Assembly (NCBI GenBank): GCA_017540385.1 | Contig: JAFYBD010000266.1 | Coordinates: forward strand, 1-19,828 | DNA: 19,828 nt | Origin: Lentisphaeria bacterium | Lineage (GTDB): Bacteria; Verrucomicrobiota; Lentisphaeria; Victivallales; UBA1829 | Direction: 5' to 3' | Position numbers and translations under genes: made by a program | Notes under the pieces: model-generated | Told to the model about the DNA's origin: nothing | Database searches by the model: none | Seen by the model: only the letters and a program-made list of their open reading frames with translations | Shown here: positions 7,965 to 15,252 of the stretch, piece by piece | Layout: each line of letters begins with the position of its first letter | Position numbering within the stretch: the stretch's first letter is position 1

Positions 7965-9018
7965 AGCGGCCTATCCGCTTCTCGGGCGGTCACTCCGCAT
8001 GGCGAAGAACGCCGGCAGGCTCGGCCATTCCCACCTCGTCGTCTCCTCGAACGCCTCCATCCGCACGCGGTTCCCGGTCCTCCTGGCCCAGCTCGCCGTC
8101 TGCCTCGATCCCGCGCCGGACGGGGCCCCGTGCGGCCGCTGCGAGACCTGCTCCCTGCTGGAAAACGGCCTCTATCCCGACCTCTTCCTCCTCGCGCCGA
8201 CCTCGAAATCCCGCGAGATCGTGATCGGAAAGGACGACTCCGACCCGGATACGCTCCGCAACTTCGAATCCATGTTCCACCTCAGCAGCTCCGCGCCCGG
8301 CGGCTGGAAGATCGGCGTCGTGCAGGACTGCGACACGATGAACGAGAGCGCGCAGAACGCGTTCCTGAAAACGCTAGAGGAACCGCCCCGCAGCTGTCTC
8401 TTCATCCTTACCACCGGCCACCCTGCTTCGCTGCTCCCGACCATCCGGTCCCGCTGCCAGATCCTCACGCTCACGGACAACGTCTGCCGGTACGACATGG
8501 AGACGTTCGCCGCCATGCCCGACATCCTCATGCGCCTCACGTTCGAGGCGAAGGACGACCTGGTCGCGGGCGAGGACTGCGCCGCCGGGCTCATCGAGGT
8601 CCTCGGCTCTCTCGGCGACATGGCTTCCGAGACCGTTCAGGCGCGCTGGGCCGACCGCCTCAAATCCGCCGAAAACCTCGAATCCGCCGCCATGAAGCTC
8701 CTCGAGAAGCGCATCGAGGGCGAGACCGGCTGCGAATATCTCCGTCTCCGCGAGGAATTCCTCAGCATCCTGCACGCCTGGTTCGCCCAGATCGCGCTTG
8801 TGGCCGAGGGCACCCCGCGCGAACTCCTCTCCAATCCCGAGGTCGTCCGCGTGTGGCTCGACGCTTCTCCGCGCCCGGAGATCACGCCGGATGAGGCCGC
8901 GCGGATGCTCTCCGAGGCCGAAAATCTCGTGCGCGTGCTGAATACCAACGTCAGCGACGAGCTCGCCGTGCGCGCGTTCGCCCTGTCCGTCGCCATTGAC
9001 ACGCAGGCCCGGGGCTGA
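7942..9018 (+). CDS. holB: DNA polymerase III subunit delta' (clamp-loader)
   Basis: The delta' subunit of the clamp loader that places the sliding clamp on primed DNA; 358 residues. The AAA+ region has a four-cysteine zinc site (Cys54, Cys64, Cys67, Cys70, the last three in CGRCETC), then MNESAQNAFLKTLEEPP, FILTTGHPASLLPTI and the SRC motif in IRSRCQ near residue 170, as in clamp-loader subunits. The expected P-loop position (VVSSNASIRTRF) lacks GxxGxGK, which fits delta', a subunit that does not hydrolyse ATP. DnaX would keep a P-loop, so that alternative is excluded. The start is set by GGAGG at 7931-7935. It overlaps tmk by 23 bases and is followed 3 bases later by trmO. Confidence 0.9.
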   Translation: MNDWRSFEAAYPLLGRSLRMAKNAGRLGHSHLVVSSNASIRTRFPVLLAQLAVCLDPAPDGAPCGRCETCSLLENGLYPDLFLLAPTSKSREIVIGKDDSDPDTLRNFESMFHLSSSAPGGWKIGVVQDCDTMNESAQNAFLKTLEEPPRSCLFILTTGHPASLLPTIRSRCQILTLTDNVCRYDMETFAAMPDILMRLTFEAKDDLVAGEDCAAGLIEVLGSLGDMASETVQARWADRLKSAENLESAAMKLLEKRIEGETGCEYLRLREEFLSILHAWFAQIALVAEGTPRELLSNPEVVRVWLDASPRPEITPDEAARMLSEAENLVRVLNTNVSDELAVRAFALSVAIDTQARG

Positions 9019-9021
9019 ACC

Positions 9022-9828
9022 ATGCCCGCCGAAATCCGCGACCGCTACGAATTCTCCCCGATCGGGTTGCTCCACACCGGGCTCCGCTGGCGTTACGAAG
9101 CGCCGCGCCAGGCCGGGTTCTCGGACGCGAAGGCCCGCATCGAGCTGTACCCCGGCCGCGGATTCGAACAGGCCCTCGAGGACCTCGCCGGGTTCGAACG
9201 CGTCTGGGTCCTCTTCGTCTTCCACCTGAACGCCGCCTGGCGGCCCAAGGTCACGCCGCCGTACGCCCCCGAGAACCGCAAATACGGCGTTTTCGCGACG
9301 CGTTCGCCCCACCGGCCGAACCCGGTCGGCCTGAGCTGCGTGGAGCTTGAGGGCGTCGACGGGCTCACGGTCTACCTGAACCATTGCGACATCCTGGACC
9401 GGACTCCCGTGCTCGACATCAAACCCTATATCCCGGCGGTCGATGCGTTCCCCGATGCGAAGGCCGGCTGGCGCGACGAGCTCAATCTTTCCGAATGGAC
9501 CCACGAGTTTTCGCCCGTCGCGCGCGCTCAGATGGACTGGATTGCCGCGCAGACCGGGCTCGACCTCGCCAATTTCTGCTCCGTCCAGCTCCGGTACGAG
9601 CCGTTCAACCCCGCCCGCAAGCGCATCGAACGCCTTCCCGACGGCGCATGGTGCATCCACTGCCGCACCTGGCGGATCGTTTACCGCGCCGACGAGGGCG
9701 CGCACGTTCTGCGGTTCGACGGCGTTTCCTCGAACTACTCTCCGGCCGACCTCGCCCCGGACGCCCCCGATCCTTACGGCGACAAGGCGGTCCACCGCAC
9801 ATTCCTGGAGGTCGCGTCATGGAAGTGA
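9022..9828 (+). CDS. trmO: tRNA (N6-threonylcarbamoyladenosine-37-N6) methyltransferase, TrmO/TsaA family
   Basis: TrmO uses S-adenosylmethionine to methylate t6A at position 37 of tRNAs, notably tRNA-Thr reading ACY codons. The 268-residue protein begins with the family beta-barrel (FSPIGLLHTGLRWRYEAPRQAG) and carries the hallmark RSPHRPNPVGLS at residue 94 onward, followed by LDIKPYIPAVDAF. The second half (from about residue 185) contains a CxxC in WCIHCRTWRIVYR and ends with SSNYSPADLAPD. It corresponds to the C-terminal domain of longer family members, although this version runs somewhat beyond the E. coli protein. Only a loose GGGG precedes the ATG. It starts 3 bases after holB and overlaps ispH by 10 bases, so it is translated as part of this operon. 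Confidence 0.88.
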   Translation: MPAEIRDRYEFSPIGLLHTGLRWRYEAPRQAGFSDAKARIELYPGRGFEQALEDLAGFERVWVLFVFHLNAAWRPKVTPPYAPENRKYGVFATRSPHRPNPVGLSCVELEGVDGLTVYLNHCDILDRTPVLDIKPYIPAVDAFPDAKAGWRDELNLSEWTHEFSPVARAQMDWIAAQTGLDLANFCSVQLRYEPFNPARKRIERLPDGAWCIHCRTWRIVYRADEGAHVLRFDGVSSNYSPADLAPDAPDPYGDKAVHRTFLEVASWK

Positions 9829-10676
9829 AACTCTGCCGCATCAACGGCTTCTGCTCCGGCGTCCGCGCCGCCCTCGAGCTCACCGGCGAAATGCTCGCCA
9901 AGCACGGCCCGCCCGTCTTCATCCTGCACGAACTCGTCCACAACGAATCCGTCGTGAAGGACCTGCTCGCGCGCGGAGCCCGAATCGTCGACGATCCCGA
10001 GGGGCTTCCGCCCGGCTCCACCCTCATTTTCAGCGCGCACGGCGTGTCCGAATCCGTCGAAAACCGCGCACGGGCGCTCCCGCTGAACATCGTCGACGCC
10101 ACCTGCCCGCTCGTCCGTCAGGTCCAGCGGCGCGGGGCCGCGCTCTCCGCAGAAGGCCACACCGTGCTCCTGTTCGGCAAATCAGGCCACCGCGAAGTCG
10201 AGGGCATCCTCGGCCGGATCCGCGGCGAAAAAATCCTGCTCACCGGTCCGGCCGACGCCGAGGCGTTCGTCCCCAATCCCGGCAAATCCTACGCCTGCAT
10301 CAGCCAGACCACCATGAACAGCGCGGACGTCGCGAAGATGGCCGCCATTCTCCGTGCGAAGATACCCGGCCTCGTCGATTCCGCGTCCGTCTGCCACGCC
10401 ACTCTGGCACGTCAGGACGCCGTCCGCGAACTCGCCGCCGACTGTGACCTCGTCCTCGTCGCCGGGTCAGCGCACAGCTCGAACACCCTCCGCCTTCGCG
10501 AGATCGCCGCCGCACAGGGGGCGCGCACCGAACTCGTCTCCTCGCCCGATGCCGTCACCCCCGAGCTGCTCCGCGGTGCGAAATGCGTCGGCATCACCTC
10601 CGGCGCCAGCGCGCCGGATTCCCTCGTGAACGGCATTCTCGCGGCCGTGAACCGCATCGCCGCAGGCCTTCGTTAA
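9819..10676 (+). CDS. ispH: 4-hydroxy-3-methylbut-2-enyl diphosphate reductase (IspH/LytB)
   Basis: Catalyses the last step of the MEP pathway, reducing HMBPP to IPP and DMAPP with a [4Fe-4S] cluster. All key residues are present in the 285-residue protein: cluster cysteines Cys12 (GFCSGV), Cys96 (DATCPLV) and Cys192 (SVCHAT), substrate histidines His41 (ELVHNE), His74 (SAHGVS) and His124, and Glu126 in GHREVEG. The SQTTM segment, GSAHSSNTLRL and TSGASAPDSLV complete the family pattern. The ATG at 9819 is chosen for GGAGG at 9807-9811, 7 bases upstream, inside trmO. The frame is open further upstream but the conserved protein starts here. It is the last gene of the operon and converges on the NIF3 gene. 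Confidence 0.96.
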   Translation: MEVKLCRINGFCSGVRAALELTGEMLAKHGPPVFILHELVHNESVVKDLLARGARIVDDPEGLPPGSTLIFSAHGVSESVENRARALPLNIVDATCPLVRQVQRRGAALSAEGHTVLLFGKSGHREVEGILGRIRGEKILLTGPADAEAFVPNPGKSYACISQTTMNSADVAKMAAILRAKIPGLVDSASVCHATLARQDAVRELAADCDLVLVAGSAHSSNTLRLREIAAAQGARTELVSSPDAVTPELLRGAKCVGITSGASAPDSLVNGILAAVNRIAAGLR

Positions 10677-10691
10677 TTGTCTGACCGCCAT

Positions 10692-10705
10692 CGGGAGTTC
10701 TCCCG
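10692..10705. other. Short inverted repeat after ispH
   Basis: CGGGA and TCCCG flank a four-base GTTC loop 16 bases after the ispH stop. The hairpin has no T tract, so termination by it alone is doubtful. Confidence 0.3.
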
Positions 10706-10769
10706 TGAGACGCAAAGACCGTGAAATCCGTGATCCCTCCGCAATTCTCGAAATATTCCGAGCGTATAT

Positions 10770-10787
10770 GCGCGTGAGGCGCTTTTT
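10770..10787 (+). terminator. Weak candidate terminator of the tmk-ispH operon
   Basis: GCGC, loop GTGAG, GCGC is followed directly by five T's, 94 bases after the ispH stop. The stem is only 4 bases. The rest of the 173-base gap between ispH and the NIF3 gene (10677-10849) holds no ORF or RNA gene that I recognise. Confidence 0.35.
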
Positions 10788-10826
10788 ACGATGCTTCTGA
10801 TTTCCAGCGCGTTGCTTGAAAGACGT

Positions 10827-10845
10827 TTTCCGCTTTCGACGGAAA
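10827..10845 (-). terminator. Hairpin just after the NIF3 gene, possible terminator
   Basis: On the minus strand TTTCCG, loop TCGAAAG, CGGAAA forms a 6-base perfect stem starting 4 bases after the stop. Only a weak T-rich stretch (ACGTCTTTC) follows, so efficiency is uncertain. Confidence 0.3.
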
Positions 10846-10849
10846 TGGA

Positions 10850-11629
10850 TCACAGGTTCGTCGGGATGTCGACGAATTCGCCTTCGATTCCGAATTTGGA
10901 CTTCACGAGGTCCATCACGGCGAACACCCCCGGGGTCTCGGACCGGTAGTGCCCGAGCGCGAGGACGGATGTCCCGGTCTCTTTCGCGGGGTGGTAGACT
11001 TCATGCGGGGCCTCGCCGGTGATGAGGCAGTCGAGCGGATCGGACGCGGTCTCGTCGAAGAGTTCCGGCCAGGCGCCCCCGCCGGAGATGATCCCGGCCG
11101 TGCGGACCTGGCGCTCCGGGTCGCCGACGATATGCCAGGGGCCGGAGGAGGGCAGGGCCGCGTCGAGTTTCGCGGCGAGAGCCGCCGGGGTCGAGGGTTC
11201 CGGGAGCACGCCGCGGAATCCGATGTCTTTGCCGTGATAGCTGCCGAACGTGCTGCGTCCGGTGAGCCCGATCATGTCCGCGAGCCGTGCGTTGTGCCCG
11301 AACCTGGGATGGGCGTCGAGCGGGAGATGCGCGGCGTAGAGCGAGATGCCGTTCTTCGCGAGGGTGGTGATGCGGTCGGCGAGGATGCCGTCGATCCTGC
11401 GGATGCCGGAGCCCCAGGAGACCCCGTGGTGAACGAAAATGAAGTCGGCGCGGTGTTCGGCCGCGATGCGGAAGAGTTCGGCGGAGGCGTCGACGGCGAA
11501 GATGGCGCGTTCGACCGTGTCGGAGCCTGAGAACTGGAGCCCGTTGTTCGACGGATCGTCGGGCCAGGCGCTGAGTTCAAGGATCGTGTCGAGGAATCGG
11601 ACGAGGTCGGTGCGGGACGCCTGGTTCAT
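10850..11629 (-). CDS. NIF3/YbgI-family dinuclear metal-centre protein
   Basis: A 259-residue member of the NIF3-like family (sometimes listed as GTP cyclohydrolase 1 type 2 homologue), typically ring-shaped hexamers with a two-metal site. Metal ligands are visible in FVHHGVSW (His67, His68), in AAHLPLDAH (near 100-107) and in the C-terminal ALGHYRSET. LITGEAPHEVYHPAKE is also typical. The cellular role of the family is not settled. Its ATG overlaps the stop of the upstream membrane-protein gene as ATGA, with GGAG about 8 bases upstream, so the two are probably co-translated. The gene converges on ispH. Confidence 0.88.
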   Translation of the reverse strand: MNQASRTDLVRFLDTILELSAWPDDPSNNGLQFSGSDTVERAIFAVDASAELFRIAAEHRADFIFVHHGVSWGSGIRRIDGILADRITTLAKNGISLYAAHLPLDAHPRFGHNARLADMIGLTGRSTFGSYHGKDIGFRGVLPEPSTPAALAAKLDAALPSSGPWHIVGDPERQVRTAGIISGGGAWPELFDETASDPLDCLITGEAPHEVYHPAKETGTSVLALGHYRSETPGVFAVMDLVKSKFGIEGEFVDIPTNL

Positions 11630-12588
11630 GGTTCGTCTCCTGTGGGGGCGTTTTCGGGTTGAGCGGTGGCGCGGAACCGGCGCAGGATGATCTGCCAGCG
11701 CAGTTCGGCGTCGGATTTGGTCTGAAGGAATGTTTCGAGCTGAGCGTCCGGGGTCCCGGCGAGGGTGCGGATTTCGGGCGCGGTCATGCGGAAGAGTGCG
11801 GCGTCCGGGTTTGAAAAACCGGCGGCTTCGAGCTTGTTCCGGGCGTTGAAATAAGTGCGGCGTTCCGGGATGTTCCGGGCGATCAGGAACGCCGGGAACG
11901 CGAAAGCCGCGATCCAGAATGGCCACATCGGGAGGTTCAGCAGGCCGGAATAGACGACGATCTGGACCGCCAGCAGCAGGACCACCGGGATCAGGAACGC
12001 GATCGCGTCCCATTCGCGCCGGAAACAGTTCCCAGTCCAGCGCCGGAACGCGCTGGAGGAGGTCATGTAGGCGAAGTGTTCCTCGTACGGTTCGTCCTGA
12101 AGGCATCCCCGGACGGCGTGGCACAGCTCGTGCGCCAGGAGTTCGTCGCGGCGGTAGATGAACCATTTCGGTTTCGCGCGGAAGCTCCGCCGGAGGAAGA
12201 AGACGGGGAATCCCGAATCGGTGATGACCGTGCAGCCGCCCCAGAGCAGTCCCAGACCGCGCGAGGGGAAGAACGCCGGGACCCAGTCCGCCCGGAATCC
12301 GAAGAGCCGGTCGGTTTTCTCCGCGGCTTCGGCGAGGGTCTGCAGGTCCATCGGGTCGACCGCGCCGACCTTGAACCCGATCTCGGCTTCAAGCGCGGCG
12401 GTGCCGTCGGGTCCGGCCACGGCGGACGCGTCGAACCGCGCCCGGGTCAGGAGCAGTTCGTCGATGCGTTCCGCGTAGGACTCGAGCGTCTCGCCAGGGG
12501 CGGCGAGGAGTCCGTGGGAATCGAGGACGACCGGGGCGTCCGGGTTGTCCCAGTCCACGGAGGCGTGGTCGGTTTCGCGGAAGAGCAT
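11626..12588 (-). CDS. Predicted membrane-anchored zinc metallopeptidase (HExxH), unknown family
   Basis: I do not recognise this 320-residue protein. It has HELCH at residues 153-157, a zinc-metallopeptidase motif. YEEHFAYM follows at about 168-175, where Glu169 or Glu170 could be the third ligand as in gluzincins. Two hydrophobic segments at about 194-216 and 221-238 should anchor it. The soluble N-terminal half, which holds the HExxH, and the C-terminal tail (from about 240) would lie on the same side. There is no signal peptide. An ATG at 12648 would add 20 basic residues. I prefer the ATG at 12588, but neither has a strong ribosome site (AAAGG about 10 bases before 12588, GGGA about 8 before 12648). 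It overlaps the NIF3 gene by four bases, suggesting a shared function. Confidence 0.7.
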   Translation of the reverse strand: MLFRETDHASVDWDNPDAPVVLDSHGLLAAPGETLESYAERIDELLLTRARFDASAVAGPDGTAALEAEIGFKVGAVDPMDLQTLAEAAEKTDRLFGFRADWVPAFFPSRGLGLLWGGCTVITDSGFPVFFLRRSFRAKPKWFIYRRDELLAHELCHAVRGCLQDEPYEEHFAYMTSSSAFRRWTGNCFRREWDAIAFLIPVVLLLAVQIVVYSGLLNLPMWPFWIAAFAFPAFLIARNIPERRTYFNARNKLEAAGFSNPDAALFRMTAPEIRTLAGTPDAQLETFLQTKSDAELRWQIILRRFRATAQPENAPTGDEP

Positions 12589-12764
12589 GGTGAAAAGGCC
12601 TTTCGGGCGGGGGTTGTGTGACTGGCGCAGGAGAAATCGCGCCGGCATATAATTTGTCCCGTATGGGGCGATTTTTCAAGCGCAAAGCGCGAGATTTCGG
12701 AAAAAAGCGCGGGCGGGCGCGCCGGATACGAGACGCAAAATCGGTAAAAGCGTGCGAATCCGAT

Positions 12765-12792
12765 TTGAAAACCAGGTGAAGACCGCTATATT
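12765..12792 (+). promoter_or_regulatory. Promoter of the flippase gene
   Basis: TTGAAA (12765-12770), 16 bases, then TATATT (12787-12792); TATTAT overlaps at 12789-12794. Transcription would start near 12800, about 80 bases before the ATG. The -10 and the ATC after it match the helicase promoter at 19513-19541. The rest of the gap between the divergent genes (12589-12879) is GC-rich with short GCGC palindromes, and I see no clear promoter there for the leftward gene. Confidence 0.6.
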
Positions 12793-12879
12793 ATCATTGA
12801 CTTGAATTTCTTTAACTTAAAATCATCGAAAAACGGCCGCGACCCCGCGCACCGAAACCCACACCCCGCCCGTTCCGAC

Positions 12880-14457
12880 ATGCAAATCTCCATCGGCAAG
12901 AACACCACTACAAACTATCTGGTCATCTTGGTCCGTCTCTTCCAGGGGATCTATGTGACGCGTTGGATGGTGAATTTCCTGGGCGACAGCCAGTACGGGT
13001 TGTGGTCGGTGCTGTGGTCGTTCTTCGCCTACGCGATCCTCGTGGACTTCGGATTCGGGATCTCCGCTCAGAAATTCACCTCGCTGGAGCTCTTCAAGCA
13101 CGACATCCGCCGGTACAACGCCATCGTGTCCATGATCTTTTCGTTCCAGTGGCTGATGTCGCTGGTGATGGTGGCGGCCATTTTCGTGGCGTCGTTCTTC
13201 CTGCCCGAGCTCTTCAAAGTGACGGACCCGGAGAAGCTGGCGTACTGCCGGAAATGCTTCTTCATGTTCTCGCTGGGGACGGCGGCCATCTTCCCGCTGT
13301 GCATCTTTTCGGAGATCATGGTGGGCCTGCACAAGATCTACGTGAAGAACTATATCGACACGGTGAGCCGCCTCTGCGAGCTCTTCGGGTTCCTGATCGT
13401 GCTGAAATGCGGCGGCGGGCTCTTCGGCGTGATCGTGTTCGACATCATCCTGATGGGGGCTGAACGCAGCTTCACGGGCTTCTGCGTTTCCCGGTTCATC
13501 CCGGGCTTCCGCCTGAGGTTCCACCTCTTCGACAAGGACGTCTTCCGCCAGATCTTTGGTTTCTCGAGCGGGACGTACCTCATTTCCATCGCGAAACTGC
13601 TGCGGAGCAGGATGTCGGAACCGCTCACGAGCGGTTACCTCGGGCTGGCGCAGGCGGGCATCCTGCATTTCTCGTCGCGCCTGGCCTCCCTGTGCGGGCA
13701 GACGATTTCGCAATACAACAACAATGTTCGGCCGATCTCCGCCCAACTCTTCCATCGGAACAAGATCACGATGCTGCGGACGTTCGTGAAGAAGTCGATG
13801 CAGTGGAACATGTTCATGGCGTGCCTGATCGTGGTCCCGGCGATTTTCCTGACGGACGAGGCCACGCGGGTGCTTTTCGACCGTACGAATACCGACGCGG
13901 CGACCCTGCGCGAGATTCACTGGCTGAGCATCCTGTCGTTGGTCGGCGTGATGGTCTCCGCCGCGATCATGCAGATTCCCCACTCCGTGCTTCTGATGTG
14001 CGAGAAACACCACCTGATGGCGGGCATTACCATGTCGGAGGCCGTGCTGGTAGTCCTGACGATGGCACTGTGCCTGGAGGCCGGTCTGGGCGTGTGGAGC
14101 GTGGTGGCGGGGCCGATCGTCATCAGTCTTTTCATCGTCTTCTGCGTGATGCTTCCGGCGCTGATCCGCGTCGTTCACAGTCGCTATCTTCCGTTCCTCG
14201 TGTCGGTGTATCTCCCCTCGATTCTCTGTTCGCTTCCGGCCGTGGCGCTGCTGCTCGCGCTGAAGAAGATCCTGGGCGGGCATGTGAACGATTTCTGGAT
14301 GTGCGCGCTCTGCGGCACGTCCTACGCCGTGGTCTTCATGCTTCTGAGCTGGAGATTCCAGATGAGACCCGCCACACGGGCGCTGTATCTGAGGCGCGCG
14401 AATGTGTGGACGCGGAACCATCTGCCCCCCGCGGCGAGGCTGATTCCGTCAAAGTGA
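12880..14457 (+). CDS. Oligosaccharide flippase / polysaccharide biosynthesis membrane protein (Wzx-like, MATE/MOP superfamily)
   Basis: A 525-residue integral membrane protein with roughly 12-14 hydrophobic segments and the Wzx-type N-terminus (NYLVILVRLFQGIYVTRW, then FLGDSQYGLWSV and VDFGFGISAQ). Members of this superfamily flip lipid-linked oligosaccharides or export other lipids. The substrate cannot be read from sequence. The charged segments (FRLRFHLFDKD, LRTFVKKSMQW) fit the cytoplasmic loops. The frame stays open upstream to a TTG at 12802, but that codon would lie at the predicted transcript start, and the hydrophobic family pattern begins after the ATG at 12880, which I use. No Shine-Dalgarno site precedes it. 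It stands alone, with no glycosyltransferase beside it, and converges on the 207-residue gene with 24 bases between. Confidence 0.82.
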   Translation: MQISIGKNTTTNYLVILVRLFQGIYVTRWMVNFLGDSQYGLWSVLWSFFAYAILVDFGFGISAQKFTSLELFKHDIRRYNAIVSMIFSFQWLMSLVMVAAIFVASFFLPELFKVTDPEKLAYCRKCFFMFSLGTAAIFPLCIFSEIMVGLHKIYVKNYIDTVSRLCELFGFLIVLKCGGGLFGVIVFDIILMGAERSFTGFCVSRFIPGFRLRFHLFDKDVFRQIFGFSSGTYLISIAKLLRSRMSEPLTSGYLGLAQAGILHFSSRLASLCGQTISQYNNNVRPISAQLFHRNKITMLRTFVKKSMQWNMFMACLIVVPAIFLTDEATRVLFDRTNTDAATLREIHWLSILSLVGVMVSAAIMQIPHSVLLMCEKHHLMAGITMSEAVLVVLTMALCLEAGLGVWSVVAGPIVISLFIVFCVMLPALIRVVHSRYLPFLVSVYLPSILCSLPAVALLLALKKILGGHVNDFWMCALCGTSYAVVFMLLSWRFQMRPATRALYLRRANVWTRNHLPPAARLIPSK

Positions 14458-14474
14458 GGGTAAAACAGGGGGTG

Positions 14475-14491
14475 CGGCGGATCAGCCGCCG
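14475..14491. terminator. Hairpin at the convergent junction, possible bidirectional terminator
   Basis: CGGCGG, loop ATCAG, CCGCCG: a perfect 6-base GC stem that spans the stop codon of the leftward gene and lies 17 bases after the flippase stop. No T run follows on the plus strand, and TTTT occurs about 8 bases later on the minus strand. Confidence 0.35.
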
Positions 14492-15105
14492 TGCAGGATC
14501 ATCTGGAATTCGTCCTGCGCATTGTGCATGGAGCGCATGAATTCGCCGATGGTCGCGTCCTCTTCCGCCGTGAGATGCTGCTCCACGATGCCGCTGAAGA
14601 CGGTCTGGCTCATCGCGTCGGCGAAACGGTCGAAGTCGTTCTGGATGCGGATGAGCTCGTCGGTCGGGATCTCCGCGATGTTTTCGCGGAACATTTCGAT
14701 GGCACTCTGCACGAACAGCGTCACCTGGTGCATCTGGCGCACCTGCTCGGATTTCTGTTCCGGCGTGAGCGCGCGGTATTCCTCAAGCCCCTTGATGACT
14801 TCTTCCTCGAATTCCTCCGGCGTCGGCAGGTTGGCAAGGTCGTTCTCGTCCGGCAGGAGGTGCGTCATGTCGCCCCGCCTGTGGTCGTCGTGGAATCCTC
14901 CGCCTCCGCGGTTGCGGCCGCCTCTGCGGCGCGGACGTTCCGCCCGGGTCTGTTCCTCCTCCTCGGCGGGCTCCTCGATCGCGGTCACCTGCTTTTCCGG
15001 CTCGCGGTTCTTGGCGTTGATGGTGAGGATGACGGCGGTCGCGGCGGATATGATGCAGGCGCAAGTGGCCAGGGAATACAATGCAGTCTTGGTTTTCTGA
15101 TTCAT
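14482..15105 (-). CDS. Membrane-anchored hypothetical protein with acidic and Arg/Gly-rich linker
   Basis: I do not recognise this 207-residue protein. Residues about 8-30 form a hydrophobic signal anchor. A cysteine at 16 has Thr before it and lies inside the anchor, so it is unlikely to be a lipoprotein. An acidic stretch (EEPAEEEEQ) and an Arg/Gly-rich linker (RRRGGRNRGGGGF) follow, and residues about 95-200 are predicted helical and charged (EEFEEEVIKGLEEYR, IRIQNDFDRFADAMSQ). Topology would place the helical part outside the cytoplasm. An upstream ATG at 15123 is rejected because GAGGGG lies 7 bases before the ATG at 15105 and would fall inside the longer version. It has a near-consensus promoter and is monocistronic, so it may be abundant. 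Confidence 0.75.
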   Translation of the reverse strand: MNQKTKTALYSLATCACIISAATAVILTINAKNREPEKQVTAIEEPAEEEEQTRAERPRRRGGRNRGGGGFHDDHRRGDMTHLLPDENDLANLPTPEEFEEEVIKGLEEYRALTPEQKSEQVRQMHQVTLFVQSAIEMFRENIAEIPTDELIRIQNDFDRFADAMSQTVFSGIVEQHLTAEEDATIGEFMRSMHNAQDEFQMILHGG

Positions 15106-15112
15106 GGTGAAA

Positions 15113-15118
15113 CCCCTC
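15113..15118 (-). promoter_or_regulatory. Shine-Dalgarno site deciding the start of the 207-residue gene
   Basis: GAGGGG on the minus strand lies 7 bases before the ATG at 15105. It overlaps the codons after the competing ATG at 15123, which has no such site. Confidence 0.6.
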
Positions 15119-15155
15119 TTCATACGAATAGTAGCTTATCAATTCGGATTCGATA

Positions 15156-15183
15156 AATATACCATGCAATCGCGGTTTGTCAA
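15156..15183 (-). promoter_or_regulatory. Strong sigma70-type promoter of the 207-residue gene
   Basis: TTGACA (15178-15183) is perfect, the spacer is 16 bases and the -10 is TATATT (15156-15161). Transcription would start near 15149, with a leader of about 44 bases. Confidence 0.8.
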
Positions 15184-15205
15184 GCCCGGGATGCCCCGGC
15201 GCGTG

Positions 15206-15240
15206 AAAAAAAACGCGGATTCCGGGATGGCGCTGCGTTT
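15206..15240 (-). terminator. Intrinsic terminator of the ldcA-M50 operon
   Basis: On the minus strand AAACGC (15235-15240) pairs with GCGTTT (15211-15216), followed by a run of eight T's (15206-15213). The loop is 18 bases. It lies 12 bases after the M50 stop and just before the next promoter. Confidence 0.5.
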
Positions 15241-15252
15241 GCTCCGGCCCTC

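Noticed and set aside
10677..10849. Possible small RNA or tRNA in the ispH/NIF3 convergent gap
   Set aside because: I found only short hairpins, no cloverleaf or conserved RNA signature, and no promoter facing into the gap.
14482..15105. Lipoprotein reading of the 207-residue protein at Cys16
   Set aside because: The residue before the cysteine is Thr, which signal peptidase II rarely accepts, and the hydrophobic segment continues well past the cysteine.
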